The notes below the pieces were generated by a model. The model saw nothing but the letters and a program-made list of their open reading frames with translations, was not told where the DNA came from and searched no databases. A program made the translations under genes and the position numbers. Positions 47,161-57,102 of a stretch of DNA of 64,000 nucleotides are shown in pieces (position 1 is the stretch's first letter; each line of letters opens with the position of its first letter). This stretch comes from Quercus robur (taxonomy: Eukaryota > Streptophyta > Magnoliopsida > Fagales > Fagaceae): contig NC_065545.1 in NCBI RefSeq assembly GCF_932294415.1, positions 41,392,327 to 41,456,326 on the forward strand, in the 5' to 3' direction.

Positions 47161-48188
47161 TAGAGGGTAAGAAAAAGAAATAAAATAAAATATAAACTTG
47201 AAGGGAAGGCTTAAGTGTAATTTTTAAAAATGGGACAGGGTTTCTGATATTATCCCAAAAATCTCGAGAAGTTAGTGTAATTTACTCAAATTTATCTCTC
47301 CTTTCTTATTGTTGAAAACTATTTCTTGTTTTTAAACATAAAACTTTTCACGTGCTGAACATATAAAACAAAATTTCCGTCCATTTGAATATGGAATATT
47401 TGCATAGCTGAATATTGCATTTTAGTCATGCTAAACAAGTTTTTTCTTGCTTTGATGAATACATTATTTTTTTTCTTACCTTAATACATTATTTTAGCTT
47501 TGCTAAAAATATTAGACAGTTGCTTAATATACTAATCTTTTATCGTTGAATATGTTTATCTCACCTTGCTGAAAGCATACCAATGTACTTTCACAAATCT
47601 TGTTATACTTTGTTTGGGAGCATTTCCAATTTATACAGATGTCATTTACACTAAATTTGGAGGAACAATCCTAGAGGAGACTACAGATTTTAAGAAATGG
47701 GAAAAGAAATTGTGTTGAAATCCATTCGCATCCATGCAAAATGAGCAGTGCAAGTAGCCAAATGCACCATGATGACTAACAAAAAGCTCAGTTGGTCTAG
47801 TGGACACAGATGATGCAGCACGCCTAATTCTTCAAAATCTGCAGAAAGAATGAACAAATATTATGCAGTAGTCAAGCTTTGCTGATTTTGATCCCTTTGA
47901 GCTGCTGCATTACTTTCCATAACTCACAGTAAAGAAATGGACGTGAACTCCACACCACCATCTATGCACAAGTCTTTCAATCAGAGTTGGAATCATAGAA
48001 GTCACTTGGGCACAGGGTCATAACCTCTGATTCAAGCGACTGGACCACCCTGTGCAATGTGGGGGTGATCATCTGGAAAAGAAGAAACACACTGAATGGC
48101 AACTGAGAGCACATCAAGACTATCTGCCTGCAGCCCCTCACACTGTAACAATCTCTCTTTGCCTACTCCTGTGACCAGAAATAGTGGG

Positions 48189-48886
48189 TTAGCAGAGCAG
48201 CTTGAAGAGAAGAAATGTGCAATTGCCCGAAATTGCGGCAATAATTGGTACAAATGAAATATTTTGAATACGAACACGTTTCTCGCGAAAAGTCTCAGGG
48301 TCAATTACAACATATTCAGTTTCTTTCCAAATCTTTAGAGATCCAGAAATATTTCATGGGATAGAATTAAACCATGCTTGTTGAAGCCATCGAAAAGCGC
48401 ATATTTATTTGACACAACAAGAGGTTTATTCCAGGATTTATGCGCTCCATGCTCTTTTATCACCCATATGCATGTGAACTTATTTTCATCAACCCTCACA
48501 AATCTAATCAAAGTTAGTTTCCCCCTAAATAACAAAAGACGTCTCCCAAGATCCTCTCCATCTAAACAATGATCAGGCGGCACTAGCTCTTCGAATGTCT
48601 CATTATAGATATCAAATGACAAAATCGTTTCACTCTTGCAACGCCCTTGATTAGGTATGTTATCTACCAACCAATGCAAAGCTTCACCAAAATATGGGGT
48701 TGGCAAGAAGTGATTAGAATAAACGTTAAACGCAGAATGAGGTCTCAATGAAACCCCAACCCTTCTTCAAGAATCTGAACTTTTTGTGTACACCTCAAGC
48801 TCAACGGGTTTCAAATAAGAAGAATTTGGAATTTTGACAACCTTATAAATTTTCAACCTTATACTAGTCTCAGCCTCATCAAACAT
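48189..48886 (-). pseudogene. F-box/FBA protein relic, copy A
   Basis: Minus-strand sequence matches the F-box-associated domain that binds substrates in plant SCF ubiquitin ligases. It reads IRLKIYKVVKIP, YLKPVELEVYTKSSDS, SAFNVYSNHFL, FGEALHWLVDN, ILSFDIYNETFEELVPP and LTLIRFVRVDENKFTCIWVI. The F-box itself is absent. TGA at 48,767-48,769 replaces the Trp seen in copy B (SDSWRRVG). A 14-bp deletion at about 48,336 shifts the frame before the C-terminal KETEYVVIDPETFREKRV. The end (NCTFLLFKLLC, TAA 48,189) is kept here but lost in copy B. Confidence 0.75.
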
Positions 48887-49095
48887 TATGCCCCAAAAAA
48901 AAATCCAGTTAATCTTTGGTATAAATTAAGAACTACTCTCGAATTAAATAAATTTTACAATTTATAATAGTCTCAGTCTCATCAAACATTATGTTCAAAA
49001 TAAAAATAAACCAGTTATATTTGGTATAAAATTAAAAACTACTCTTGAATTAGTAACTTATACTAGTCTCAGCCTCATCAAACATTATTAGGGGG
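48861..49095 (+). repeat. Triplicated unit, about 100 bp
   Basis: TAGTCTCAGCCTCATCAAAC (or a near variant) occurs at 48,866, 48,969 and 49,066, each followed by an A-rich segment and GGTATAAA. The first copy contributes codons to the F-box relic. The same triplet is present in X3 (63,603-63,830). Confidence 0.8.
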
Positions 49096-49699
49096 AAACA
49101 AATTTAACTTTGGTATAAAATTAACAACTAGCGTTGAATTAACAACATTATACAAGAAATCAACAGCTTACATACACTACTCTCTACACTCTACAAAGAC
49201 TAAGAGAAGCCATCCAAAAGACTATTGGGACCCAAAATAAAACACTCATTCAGATTAAATTGTCCTCACAAAATTCACTTATTACATTCAGACTCAGCTA
49301 CCACTGCATGTTATCCTGCATGTCAAAACGCACTGTTGGGGTTCCTGTTCGATCTGAGATGCAAACACAGAGAAAGAGAGAGAAATGCAAATTGAACTGT
49401 TAAAAAAAGGGGGAGCTAGATAACAACAGAATAAAACCGCCCCCCTCTCTCTAGTAGTAGAAGTGTTTGAGTATCATTGTGCGAAAATATGAAGGAAAAG
49501 AAATAAAATCTGTAAACAAAATTTAGCTGAACAAACCATATATATAGGATTTTATTAACTTATTATAAGCTCACAAAGATACACATAGCAGTGATTTATT
49601 TGAGTAGATACACTGCTAAGCATTGATTATTTATGAGAAGAGCCTTGCAACCTCACAAAAAGCGAAACTACGAGTCGGCTTGATACACTTTCGACACAG

Positions 49700-51561
49700 T
49701 TACATTAGATTTTTCATCAAAGCTATAGCCCTCCTCTGAGAAGAAGATCTAGAGGGTTTTACCATAGTGATCTCTTGCTGTTCCAAATTAGATTTCAGTT
49801 CTGAAACATCTTCTCGGCTAAGTTGGAAGGCGTTGGCTAGTACGTCCGCTGGAATGGCCCTGAGGATAGAGGTTTGTCCCGCAAGAGGAGAAATCTGGGC
49901 ATTGTCATTTGTCTTGAAGGCCACCCACTCGAAACCCTCACTACTACTAGCTCGTTTCACCACAGCAAAGTTCTGTGGTACGGTTAAGATTTGATGTTGC
50001 TGCAGCTCATCATGGAACACAGTTTGACCAAAGTCGTCAACCACTTGAACCTGGGCACGACCCTTTACCACATAGATCACGCTGTGTGCATTCCTATTCC
50101 AGTGTGGAACATAAATAGCATCCTGCTTGTAACATGTATGACCTCTAAATTAATTAATAAATCTAAATATCAAAAAAGCAAATAATATTTGTTAAATTTA
50201 ATCGCAGCTTTCATTAACATTACCGTTTGGAGTCTTCCAAACTCAGCACTGAGTTGAAGCCAGCGAAGGACTGGGAGGTTGTGGCTGTTGAGGGTACTGA
50301 TTCGACCAGCTTGGGGGTTGTAAATATCAGCTCGTGAGGAGTCATGGATGTTCTCCCTGAGCCTCAAGGTGCATAGAGTCTCCTCAATGCCATTGTCATG
50401 TCCATGTCCACCTCGGCGGCTCTGGCTCTCACGTTGTTCCCTTTCATCTTCTCTCTCTTGCTCTCTCTCTTGTCTTTCCAATCGCTCGCGCTCTTCACGT
50501 GACCTTGGCGGCCTGGCCACTTGAAGCCTACCCTTCACTTTCACTATGTTTTTCCTGTCTTCATGGAAGCCTTGAAGGTTTCTAATGGTCTCCTTATCCA
50601 TGTTGAAAGCATCAGCCAAATCTTCAGTACGGAAGCCACTGAAGAGATTGTTGCCCTGTCCCTGTTGCTGCTGATGACCACGCTCGCGACGGCCTTGGCC
50701 TTGTTGTTGCTGGTGGCGTCGTTGCCCTCGTGGGCTTCGACCTTGTAGCTGAAATTCATCTTCTGGGTTTCCGGCGAGATAGAAGTGCTACATATGTATT
50801 CAAAGCCAGCCATGTAATAAGATGCATATATCATCGTCACTTTAATTATACCAGTTGGATTAATTGTTATTACATATTAATCGGAAATAATATTTGGATT
50901 TCTATTTTAGTTCTTACTCTGGGGTTCTCGTCAAGCTGGTTGGCTTGGTTGTTAGTGTCAAGGAGTGAGAGTGCGACAACCTCCGAATCGCCATCATTGT
51001 ACAACCAATGGGCTACTCCGGCGGGCACTGCTATGATGTCACCCTGTCGGAAGTTTCGGATCTTCTGGTGCTGGTCTCGCTGCTGTCCTTCTCGTTGTTG
51101 TTGCTGTTGTTGAGATTCTTGGTATGTGTTGGGGCAGCCGGGAAGTACGCCACCAAAGATACCATAACCTGGTGTATAACATTACGCAAATTAATTAAAT
51201 TACACAGTTTGCACTTGCAACTTGTACATGCACAGAACTAAATTCAGTGTAGCTTACCTCTCTCAATGTAAATGAGTTGAGCAGTATTGGCGTACTGAGG
51301 CAAGAGAAGGCCATTAGGCTCAATGGTACGGCGAACTACGGCCACTCCGACGCACTGGAATTGCTTGTCGTTGGGGTCCCAAGACTCGATCACACCGGCT
51401 TCCGCCTCAATGCGGTGGTTTGGTTCGAGGGCATCTAGCCTATCCAGTTGGCACTGGTTGAACCGTTGTTGCTGCCTGCTTGTTTGAGTAGCTAGGCATC
51501 CATTGAAGAGCACAAGAAGCTGCAGGCACAGAGAAGTATAGAGCAAAATAGGCTTAGCCAT
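49700..51561 (-). CDS. 11S legumin-type seed storage globulin, copy A (513 aa)
   Basis: Seed nitrogen reserve, made on the endoplasmic reticulum and stored as a hexamer in protein-storage vacuoles. Exons on the minus strand are 51,561-51,258, 51,168-50,918, 50,787-50,224 and 50,122-49,700 (304, 251, 564 and 423 bp), all GT-AG, the typical four-exon legumin layout. A hydrophobic signal peptide (about residues 1-24, ending NGCLATQ) is followed by the acidic chain: [14 protein letters not shown], the first cupin domain with [19 protein letters not shown], then PGCPNTYQ. A Gln/Arg/Glu-rich variable region covers about 205-310. Cleavage is expected at Asn317-Gly318 (DNGIEETLC), whose Cys pairs with the PGCP Cys. 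The basic chain has the second cupin ([44 protein letters not shown]). The C-terminus runs six residues past that of copy B. Resembles nut legumin allergens in family; allergenicity was not assessed. Confidence 0.95.
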
Positions 51562-51618
51562 GGTTTTGGTTTTGGTTTTGAGGTAGTACTGAATGAAGTG
51601 GCGACTCGGAGATGCTGG

Positions 51619-51626
51619 TATTTATA
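51619..51626 (-). promoter_or_regulatory. TATA box of legumin copy A
   Basis: Minus strand CCTATAAATACC lies about 60 bases before the ATG, in the right place for a seed-protein promoter. Confidence 0.75.
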
Positions 51627-51650
51627 GGAGAGATATGTTGGTAAGGGACA

Positions 51651-51683
51651 GACACGTATATAATATTATACATATGGCATGCA
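51651..51683 (-). promoter_or_regulatory. ABRE-like and RY motifs of legumin copy A
   Basis: ACGTGTC (minus strand, 51,651-51,657) resembles an abscisic-acid element. CATGCA (plus strand, 51,678-51,683; within GGCATGCATTGG) is the RY core bound by B3 factors such as ABI3 and FUS3 in seed promoters. The order upstream of the TATA box is as in other legumins. The RY core is changed in copy B. Confidence 0.65.
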
Positions 51684-51828
51684 TTGGTTAAGGAATCTTT
51701 AGCCATTCTTCAGTTTGCATGGCTATTGTTTTGCTATTGTTTTACACCTCAATATTTTTGTTGGGGCAGGTGTCTATAGATGCCTCAGAGAAAGAGACAA
51801 ACACCTTACCCAACCTGAGATAGGATAG

Positions 51829-52190
51829 GATCGTTTATTTTGCCGATGCTAAAAATACGGTATATAAAAGTAAAAGTTAGTTGAAATAATATAGTGGGAA
51901 TTTTGAATAATACCAAAAAGTACAGTAGGGACTATAAATAGTAGCAAAAATAAACTGAATAGTAAAATAAACTGACTTTTTAGAAGAAGGACTGTCTTAG
52001 AATTCCTTTGATAACAACTTATTTAGCTTAAATTTTTTATAAAAAAAAAAATTACTAAAAATACTATAAATAAAACTAAAAAGTAGCTGAAATAATACAA
52101 TGAGATTTATAAATAATACAAAAAAGTGCAATGAGACCCATAAATAATAACAAAAATAAGCTAAATAGTATTTTTTTTAAAATAAAAATA
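51829..52190. mobile_element. Two decayed MITE-like segments upstream of legumin A
   Basis: 51,829-51,985 has TTTATTTTGCCGATGCTAAA, TACCAAAAAGTACAGTAGG and AGTAAAATAAACTGA, as in the element at 1911. 52,015-52,190 is a diverged relative (AACTTATTTAGCTTAAA, TACAAAAAAGTGCAATGAG). Both are also in block L(B) at 57,240-57,565, so they predate the duplication. Confidence 0.5.
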
Positions 52191-52214
52191 AAAATAAAAT
52201 TGGACATTACTTTC

Positions 52215-52917
52215 TGTTGGAATGGCTTGAATTGTCAAAATTGGTGGCTTGACATTAGCCAACAAACCATCAGAAAGTTGCATGATTTTATGCATGAAGA
52301 AGTCAAGAAGTTGTATTAAATGTTGCATCGACTCATGGCCGAATTTATTGACTTCTTTGTTGATAGAAGTCTTGCATTATTGACATGCATACATACTTTA
52401 CCTTTTTGGCCGAAATGTATGACTCCATTGGCATTCATGAATTGTCAAGAAAGGGCAAGGAACTACACCTGAAGTTACCAAATACATGCTAGCCAAAATG
52501 TATGACTCCATTGGCAATAAATGCTAGCTATTTTTGTTGACTTGATATGTTTCATGTTGGTGATATTTCGGCTGAAGTTTAGCTATAAATAGAGGTGGAG
52601 CAAATGATATTCATGCATGAGCTACAGAGATAACAATTAGAACTTCTTCTGTGTGTGTGCACCAGAGTATAGGAAGTTAGTGTCTTGCAACTTTTGTCTA
52701 AATACAATAGGGTGTTCTCTATTCATTTGTGAGAGAACCAATGGTGTATTTGGGGTTTGGGATTGTGTGAGAGTGTCTTCAAGTCATTGTTGTAATCTTC
52801 GCAGTTATAGTGAAATTTTATTCTGTCGCCTCCGGTGGACGTAGGGATATTGCTGAACCACATAAATTCCTTGTGTCATATTTTTTCTTCTCTCTCTTCT
52901 TAAAACTTGTGTTAACA
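52215..52917 (+). mobile_element. Possible solo LTR
   Basis: The segment begins TGTTGGAATGGC and ends TGTTAACA. It has CTATAAATAGAGG (52,582-52,594) and a downstream GTAATCTTCGCAGTTATAGTG, resembling the TATA box and leader of Ty1/copia LTRs. The copy at about 57,603-58,317 has an altered left end and no matching target duplication was found, so this is only a suggestion. Confidence 0.35.
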
Positions 52918-53046
52918 GATTATTTCAACCAATTTTCAAAACACTTTCCATAACTCACAATAAAGACATGGACGTGAACTCCACACCACCATCTATGCAC
53001 AAGTCTTTCAATCAAAGTTGGAATCATAGAAGTCACTTGGGCACAG

Positions 53047-54783
53047 GTAGAGTAGGGTGTGAAATCATTGGTTTGGCAACCATATCTTTACTTTAGTCAA
53101 GTATGGATCAGGGCATTAGCTCTTACTTAATAGTCCACCATTTCATTAAAAGACTATCATATATTTGAGTTAACTAAGTCAAGTAATTATTACTATTAAT
53201 AGCCCACCCATGACCTTTGGTTGACCTCTACACAATTTTCCATATCAGTATTTTTTATTTATATTTTTTAATTTGATTTAGGACTTTTAAGATGTATTCA
53301 AATACAAGAAAAAACTTATCGTCGAAGTAAGTCGGAGCAATCCAAAAGGGAAGAAAATGAGTTTTGGGAGTGAGGAGTGTTTTCATCTGTTTGGGATTTT
53401 GTTTCTGACATATTATGTGTTAGAATAACGACTAAAGGAGAGGTGGGTTACGGATTAGTAACGGAGGGAATCACAGGTGGGTAAAATCTCAAAATTAAAA
53501 CCACGGATAGGCAAGTCAAATTATAGGCAAACTACAGATGGGTAAAGTGTAATTATCCCACACTTTATAGATTTCTATTTTGTTTTGGGCTTGTCCTTCT
53601 CTAATTCTCTGGTCACTACATCATAATTAGGGTTTTTTAATTATATTTTTACTGTGTTCTTTATGCAAACACCTCCTCTCTCATTCGATTTTTTTTTTTT
53701 TTTTTTTTTTTACTCTTTCTTCTCGCCTTCTCTAATTCTTCGATCACTAGATCACTATTAGGGTTTTTTAATTATAGTTTTTTGTTGATAAGAATTGTCA
53801 ATTTTTTCTATTATGTAGTCATTTTTTTTTTTCAAATAATTTATAGGCACTGAATTTTTTGGTTCTTTACTCTTTCTTTTGGCTTTTTAGAAGTTCTAAC
53901 ATCTAAATTTTGGGTTCATATTTTAGCAATATATGAAATTGTCTTGAAAAAATTCATGGGTTATTCTTTTGAGGTAACCTATCTTTCTCTTATATTTTTT
54001 CTATTATGTAGTCATATATTTTGCCTTACCATTTAAATTAATGTGATTTAAGAATTATAAATTACTATTATTTTTAAAAAATTAATTTTCATGTATATGA
54101 CCCTTTTTGCATTTTTACTCTATTTTTTATATTGTTTTTTACGTTACTAGGTCTTGAATCTTGATGAACAAGCTTAGGTTATGCGTTAACCTCATAAATT
54201 TGTTCTTTAAATTTTTATTATTTAAGAACCAAAAAGGGTGTTGATATGTTTCTTGTGGCATTTTTCTCAATTATATTACCTGAAGGCAAGAGCCTCTTTC
54301 TCTCGCCAAGAATAAAAGTTGGAATCATAAGTAGATGAGAGGCAAGAAGGTGGCAGCCTAGGCGATGTAGATAATAGGAGCATTCCAAGTGCTTCCTAGA
54401 TTGGTCATCTTCTATCTCAATTAAAAGTCTATGGCCTTTCAACTGGTACTTCCTTCTTCTTTTTTCTACATTCATATATTCCGAAACTTCATTCTCTAAC
54501 GAAGTCAATTTATTCATCTAATACACCTTTTTGTTGTTCTTCTTCTACGTGTTAAAATATTATAACTATTGCCTATAACACTAAATTAGCTTTTCCAATT
54601 CTCAAAAAAAAAAAAAAAAAAAAAAAAAACTTTTCCAAAACCTATTGCTCTAGATTAATGACTCTTTCTGAGTGTCAATGCCATTTCTGAGTATAATTAA
54701 TTACTCTCTCTATATAAAAACTTCTATAGTTTTTATTTTCTTATTTTTGGGTTTTTTGGTTGCATTTTATATAGCAAGAAAAA
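53047..54783 (+). repeat. Block X2, truncated copy
   Basis: Matches X1 from GAAATCATTGGTTTGG (53,058) to TATATAGCAAGAAAAA (54,784), then switches abruptly to block L(B). The right half of X, with the F-box relic, is missing. Confidence 0.9.
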
Positions 54784-55159
54784 AGGAGATCAAAAGGCAC
54801 TGTTGGTTCCGGTTCGATCTGAGATGCAAATTGAACCGTAAAAAAAGGGGGGAGCTAGATAACAACAGAATAAAACCGCCCCCTCTCTCTCTCTAGTAGT
54901 ACAAGTGTTTGAGTATCATTGTGCGAAAATATGAAGGAAAAGAAATAAAATCTGTAAACAAAATTTAGCCGAACAAACCATATATATAGGATTTTATTAA
55001 CTTATTATAAGCTCACAAAGATACACATAGCAGTGATTTATTTGAGTAGGTACACTGCTAAGCATTGATTATTTATGAGAAGAGCCTTGCAACCTTACAA
55101 AAAGCAAAACTACGTGTCGGCATGACACAGTTTCGACACAGTTACATTAGATTTTTCAT

Positions 55160-56984
55160 CTAGGCTATAGCCCTCCTCTGAGAAGAAGATCTAGAGGATG
55201 TTACTATAGTGATCTCTTGCTGTTCCAAATTAGATTTCAGTTCTGATACATCTTCTCGGCTAAGTTGGAAGGCGTTGGCTAGTACGTCCGCTGGTATGGC
55301 CCTGAGGACAGAGGTCTGTCCCGCAAGAGGAGAAATCTGGGCATTGTCATTTGTCTTGAAGGCCACCCACTCGAAACCCTCACTACTACTAGCTCGTTTC
55401 ACCACAGCAAAGTTTTGTGGTACGGTTAAGATTTGATGTTGCTGCAGCTCATCTTGGAACACAGTTTGACCAAAGTCGTCAACCACTTGAACTTGGGCAC
55501 GACCTTTTACTACATAGATCACGCTGTGTGCATTCCTATTCCAGTGTGGAACATAAATAGCATCCTGCGTGTAACATGTATGACCTCTAAATTAATTAAA
55601 CCTAAAATTCAAAAAAGCAAATAATATTTGTTAAATTTAATCGCTGCTTTCATTAACATTACCCTTTGGAGCCTTCCAAACTCAGCACTGAGTTGAAGCC
55701 AGCGAAGGACTGGGAGGTTGTGGCTGTTGAGGGTACTGATTCGACCGGCTTGGGGGTTGTAAATATCAGCTCGTGAAGGGTCGTGGATGTTCTCCCTGAG
55801 CCTCAAGGTGCACAGAGTCTCCTCAATGCCATTGTCACGTCCACCTCGGTGGCTCTCACGTTGTTCCCTCTCGTCTTCTCTCTCTTGCTCTCTCTCTTGT
55901 CTTTCCAATCGCTCGCGCTCTTCACGTGACCTTGGCGGCCTGGCCACTTGAAGCCTACCCTTCACTTTCACTATGTTTTTCCTGTCTTCATGGAAGCCTT
56001 GAAGGTTTCTAATGGTCTCCTTATCCACGTTGAATGCATCAGCCAAATCTTCAGTACGGAAGCCACTGAAGAGATTGTTGCCCTGTCCCTGTTGCTGCTG
56101 ATGACCACGCTCGCGACGGCCTTGGCCTTGTTGTTGCTGGTGGCGTCGTTGCCCTCGTGGGCTTCGACCTTGTAGCTGAAATTCATCTTCTGGGTTTCCG
56201 GCAAGGTAGAAGTGCTACATATGCATACAAAGCCAGCCATGTAATAAGATGCATATATCATCGTCACTTTAATTATACCAGTTGGATTAATTGTATTACA
56301 TATTAATCGGAAATAATATTTGGATTTCTATTTTAGTTCTTACTCTGGGGTTTTGGTCAAGCTGGTTGGCTTGGTTGTTAGTGTCAAGGAGAGAGAGTGC
56401 GACAACCTCCGAATCGCCATCATTGTACAACCAATGGGCTACTCCGGCGGGCAATGCTATGATGTCACCCTGTCGGAAGTTTCGGATCTTCTGGTGCTGG
56501 TCTCGCTGCTGTCCTTCTCGTTGTTGTTGCTGTTGTTGAGATTCTTGGTATGTGTTGGGGCAGCCGGGAAGTACGGCACCAAAGATACCATAACCTGGTG
56601 TATAACATTACGCAAATTAATTAAATTACACAGTTTGCACTTGCAACTTGTACATGCACAGAACTAAATTCAGTGTAGCTTACCTCTCTCAATGTAAATG
56701 AGTTGAGCAGTATTGGCGTACTGAGGCAAGAGAAGGCCATTAGGCTCAATGGTACGGCGAACTACGGCCACTCCGACGCACTGGAATTGCTTGTCGTTGG
56801 GGTCCCAAGACTCGATCACACCGGCTTCCGCCTCAATGCGGTGGTTTGGTTCGAGGGCATCTAGCCTGTCCAGTTGGCACTGGTTGAACCGTTGTTGCTG
56901 CCTGCTTGTTTGAGTAGCCAGGCATCCATTGAAGAGCACAAGAAGCAGGCACAGAGAAGTATAGAGCAAGATAGGCTTAGCCAT
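55160..56984 (-). CDS. 11S legumin-type seed storage globulin, copy B (502 aa)
   Basis: Same fold and predicted role as copy A. Exons are 56,984-56,684, 56,594-56,344, 56,214-55,663 and 55,564-55,160 (301, 251, 552 and 405 bp), all GT-AG. Differences from A: one codon fewer in the signal peptide ([10 protein letters not shown]), four codons fewer in the variable region before the DNGIEETLC cleavage site, and Arg in place of Thr before [13 protein letters not shown]-to-TAG change ends the protein after RRAIA, six residues before the stop of copy A. Other 11S globulins often end soon after such a basic motif, so the shorter form may be the ancestral one and A the extended one. All Cys and both cupin cores are kept and no frame is broken, so the coding part should work. 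The promoter differs in the RY motif. Confidence 0.95.
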
Positions 56985-57035
56985 GGTTTTGGTTTTGAGG
57001 TAGTACTGAATGAAGTGGAGACTCGGAGATGCTGG

Positions 57036-57043
57036 TATTTATA
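57036..57043 (-). promoter_or_regulatory. TATA box of legumin copy B
   Basis: Minus strand CCTATAAATACC, the same as in copy A, about 55 bases before the ATG. Confidence 0.75.
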
Positions 57044-57067
57044 GGAGAGATATGTTGGTAAGGGACA

Positions 57068-57102
57068 GACACGTATATAATATTATACATATGTCATGGA
57101 TT
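57068..57102 (-). promoter_or_regulatory. ABRE-like motif kept, RY motif altered, legumin copy B
   Basis: The ACGTGTC element (57,068-57,074) is kept. Where copy A has GGCATGCATTGG, this copy has GTCATGGATTGG (57,093-57,104), so the CATGCA core is lost. Confidence 0.6.

Larger units (their letters stand above)
47161..49322 (+). repeat. Block X1, right part
   Basis: Continues the X block after the LTR insertion and matches 61,980-63,945 in X3. It holds an F-box relic (48,189-48,886) and a triplicated 100-bp unit. The shared part stops at about 49,200; 49,200-49,322 is unique within the window. Confidence 0.85.
49323..53046. repeat. Block L(A): legumin duplication unit, first copy
   Basis: Similar to 54,790-58,437 throughout, from AAAACGCACTGTTGG on the left to CACTTGGGCACAGG on the right. 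It contains the legumin gene, MITE-like sequences and an LTR-like segment. Its last about 100 bases come from the F-box flank (compare 47,920-48,018). Confidence 0.9.

Noticed and set aside
47798-47860. tRNA-like phrase GCTCAGTTGGTCTAGTGG
   Set aside because: No acceptor stem, anticodon arm or T-loop follows; it is part of block X and recurs at 62,620.
54218-54517. Minus-strand 99-codon frame in X2, with shorter forms in X1 and X3
   Set aside because: Length and frame differ among the three copies and no family is recognisable; better explained by chance in repeated DNA.
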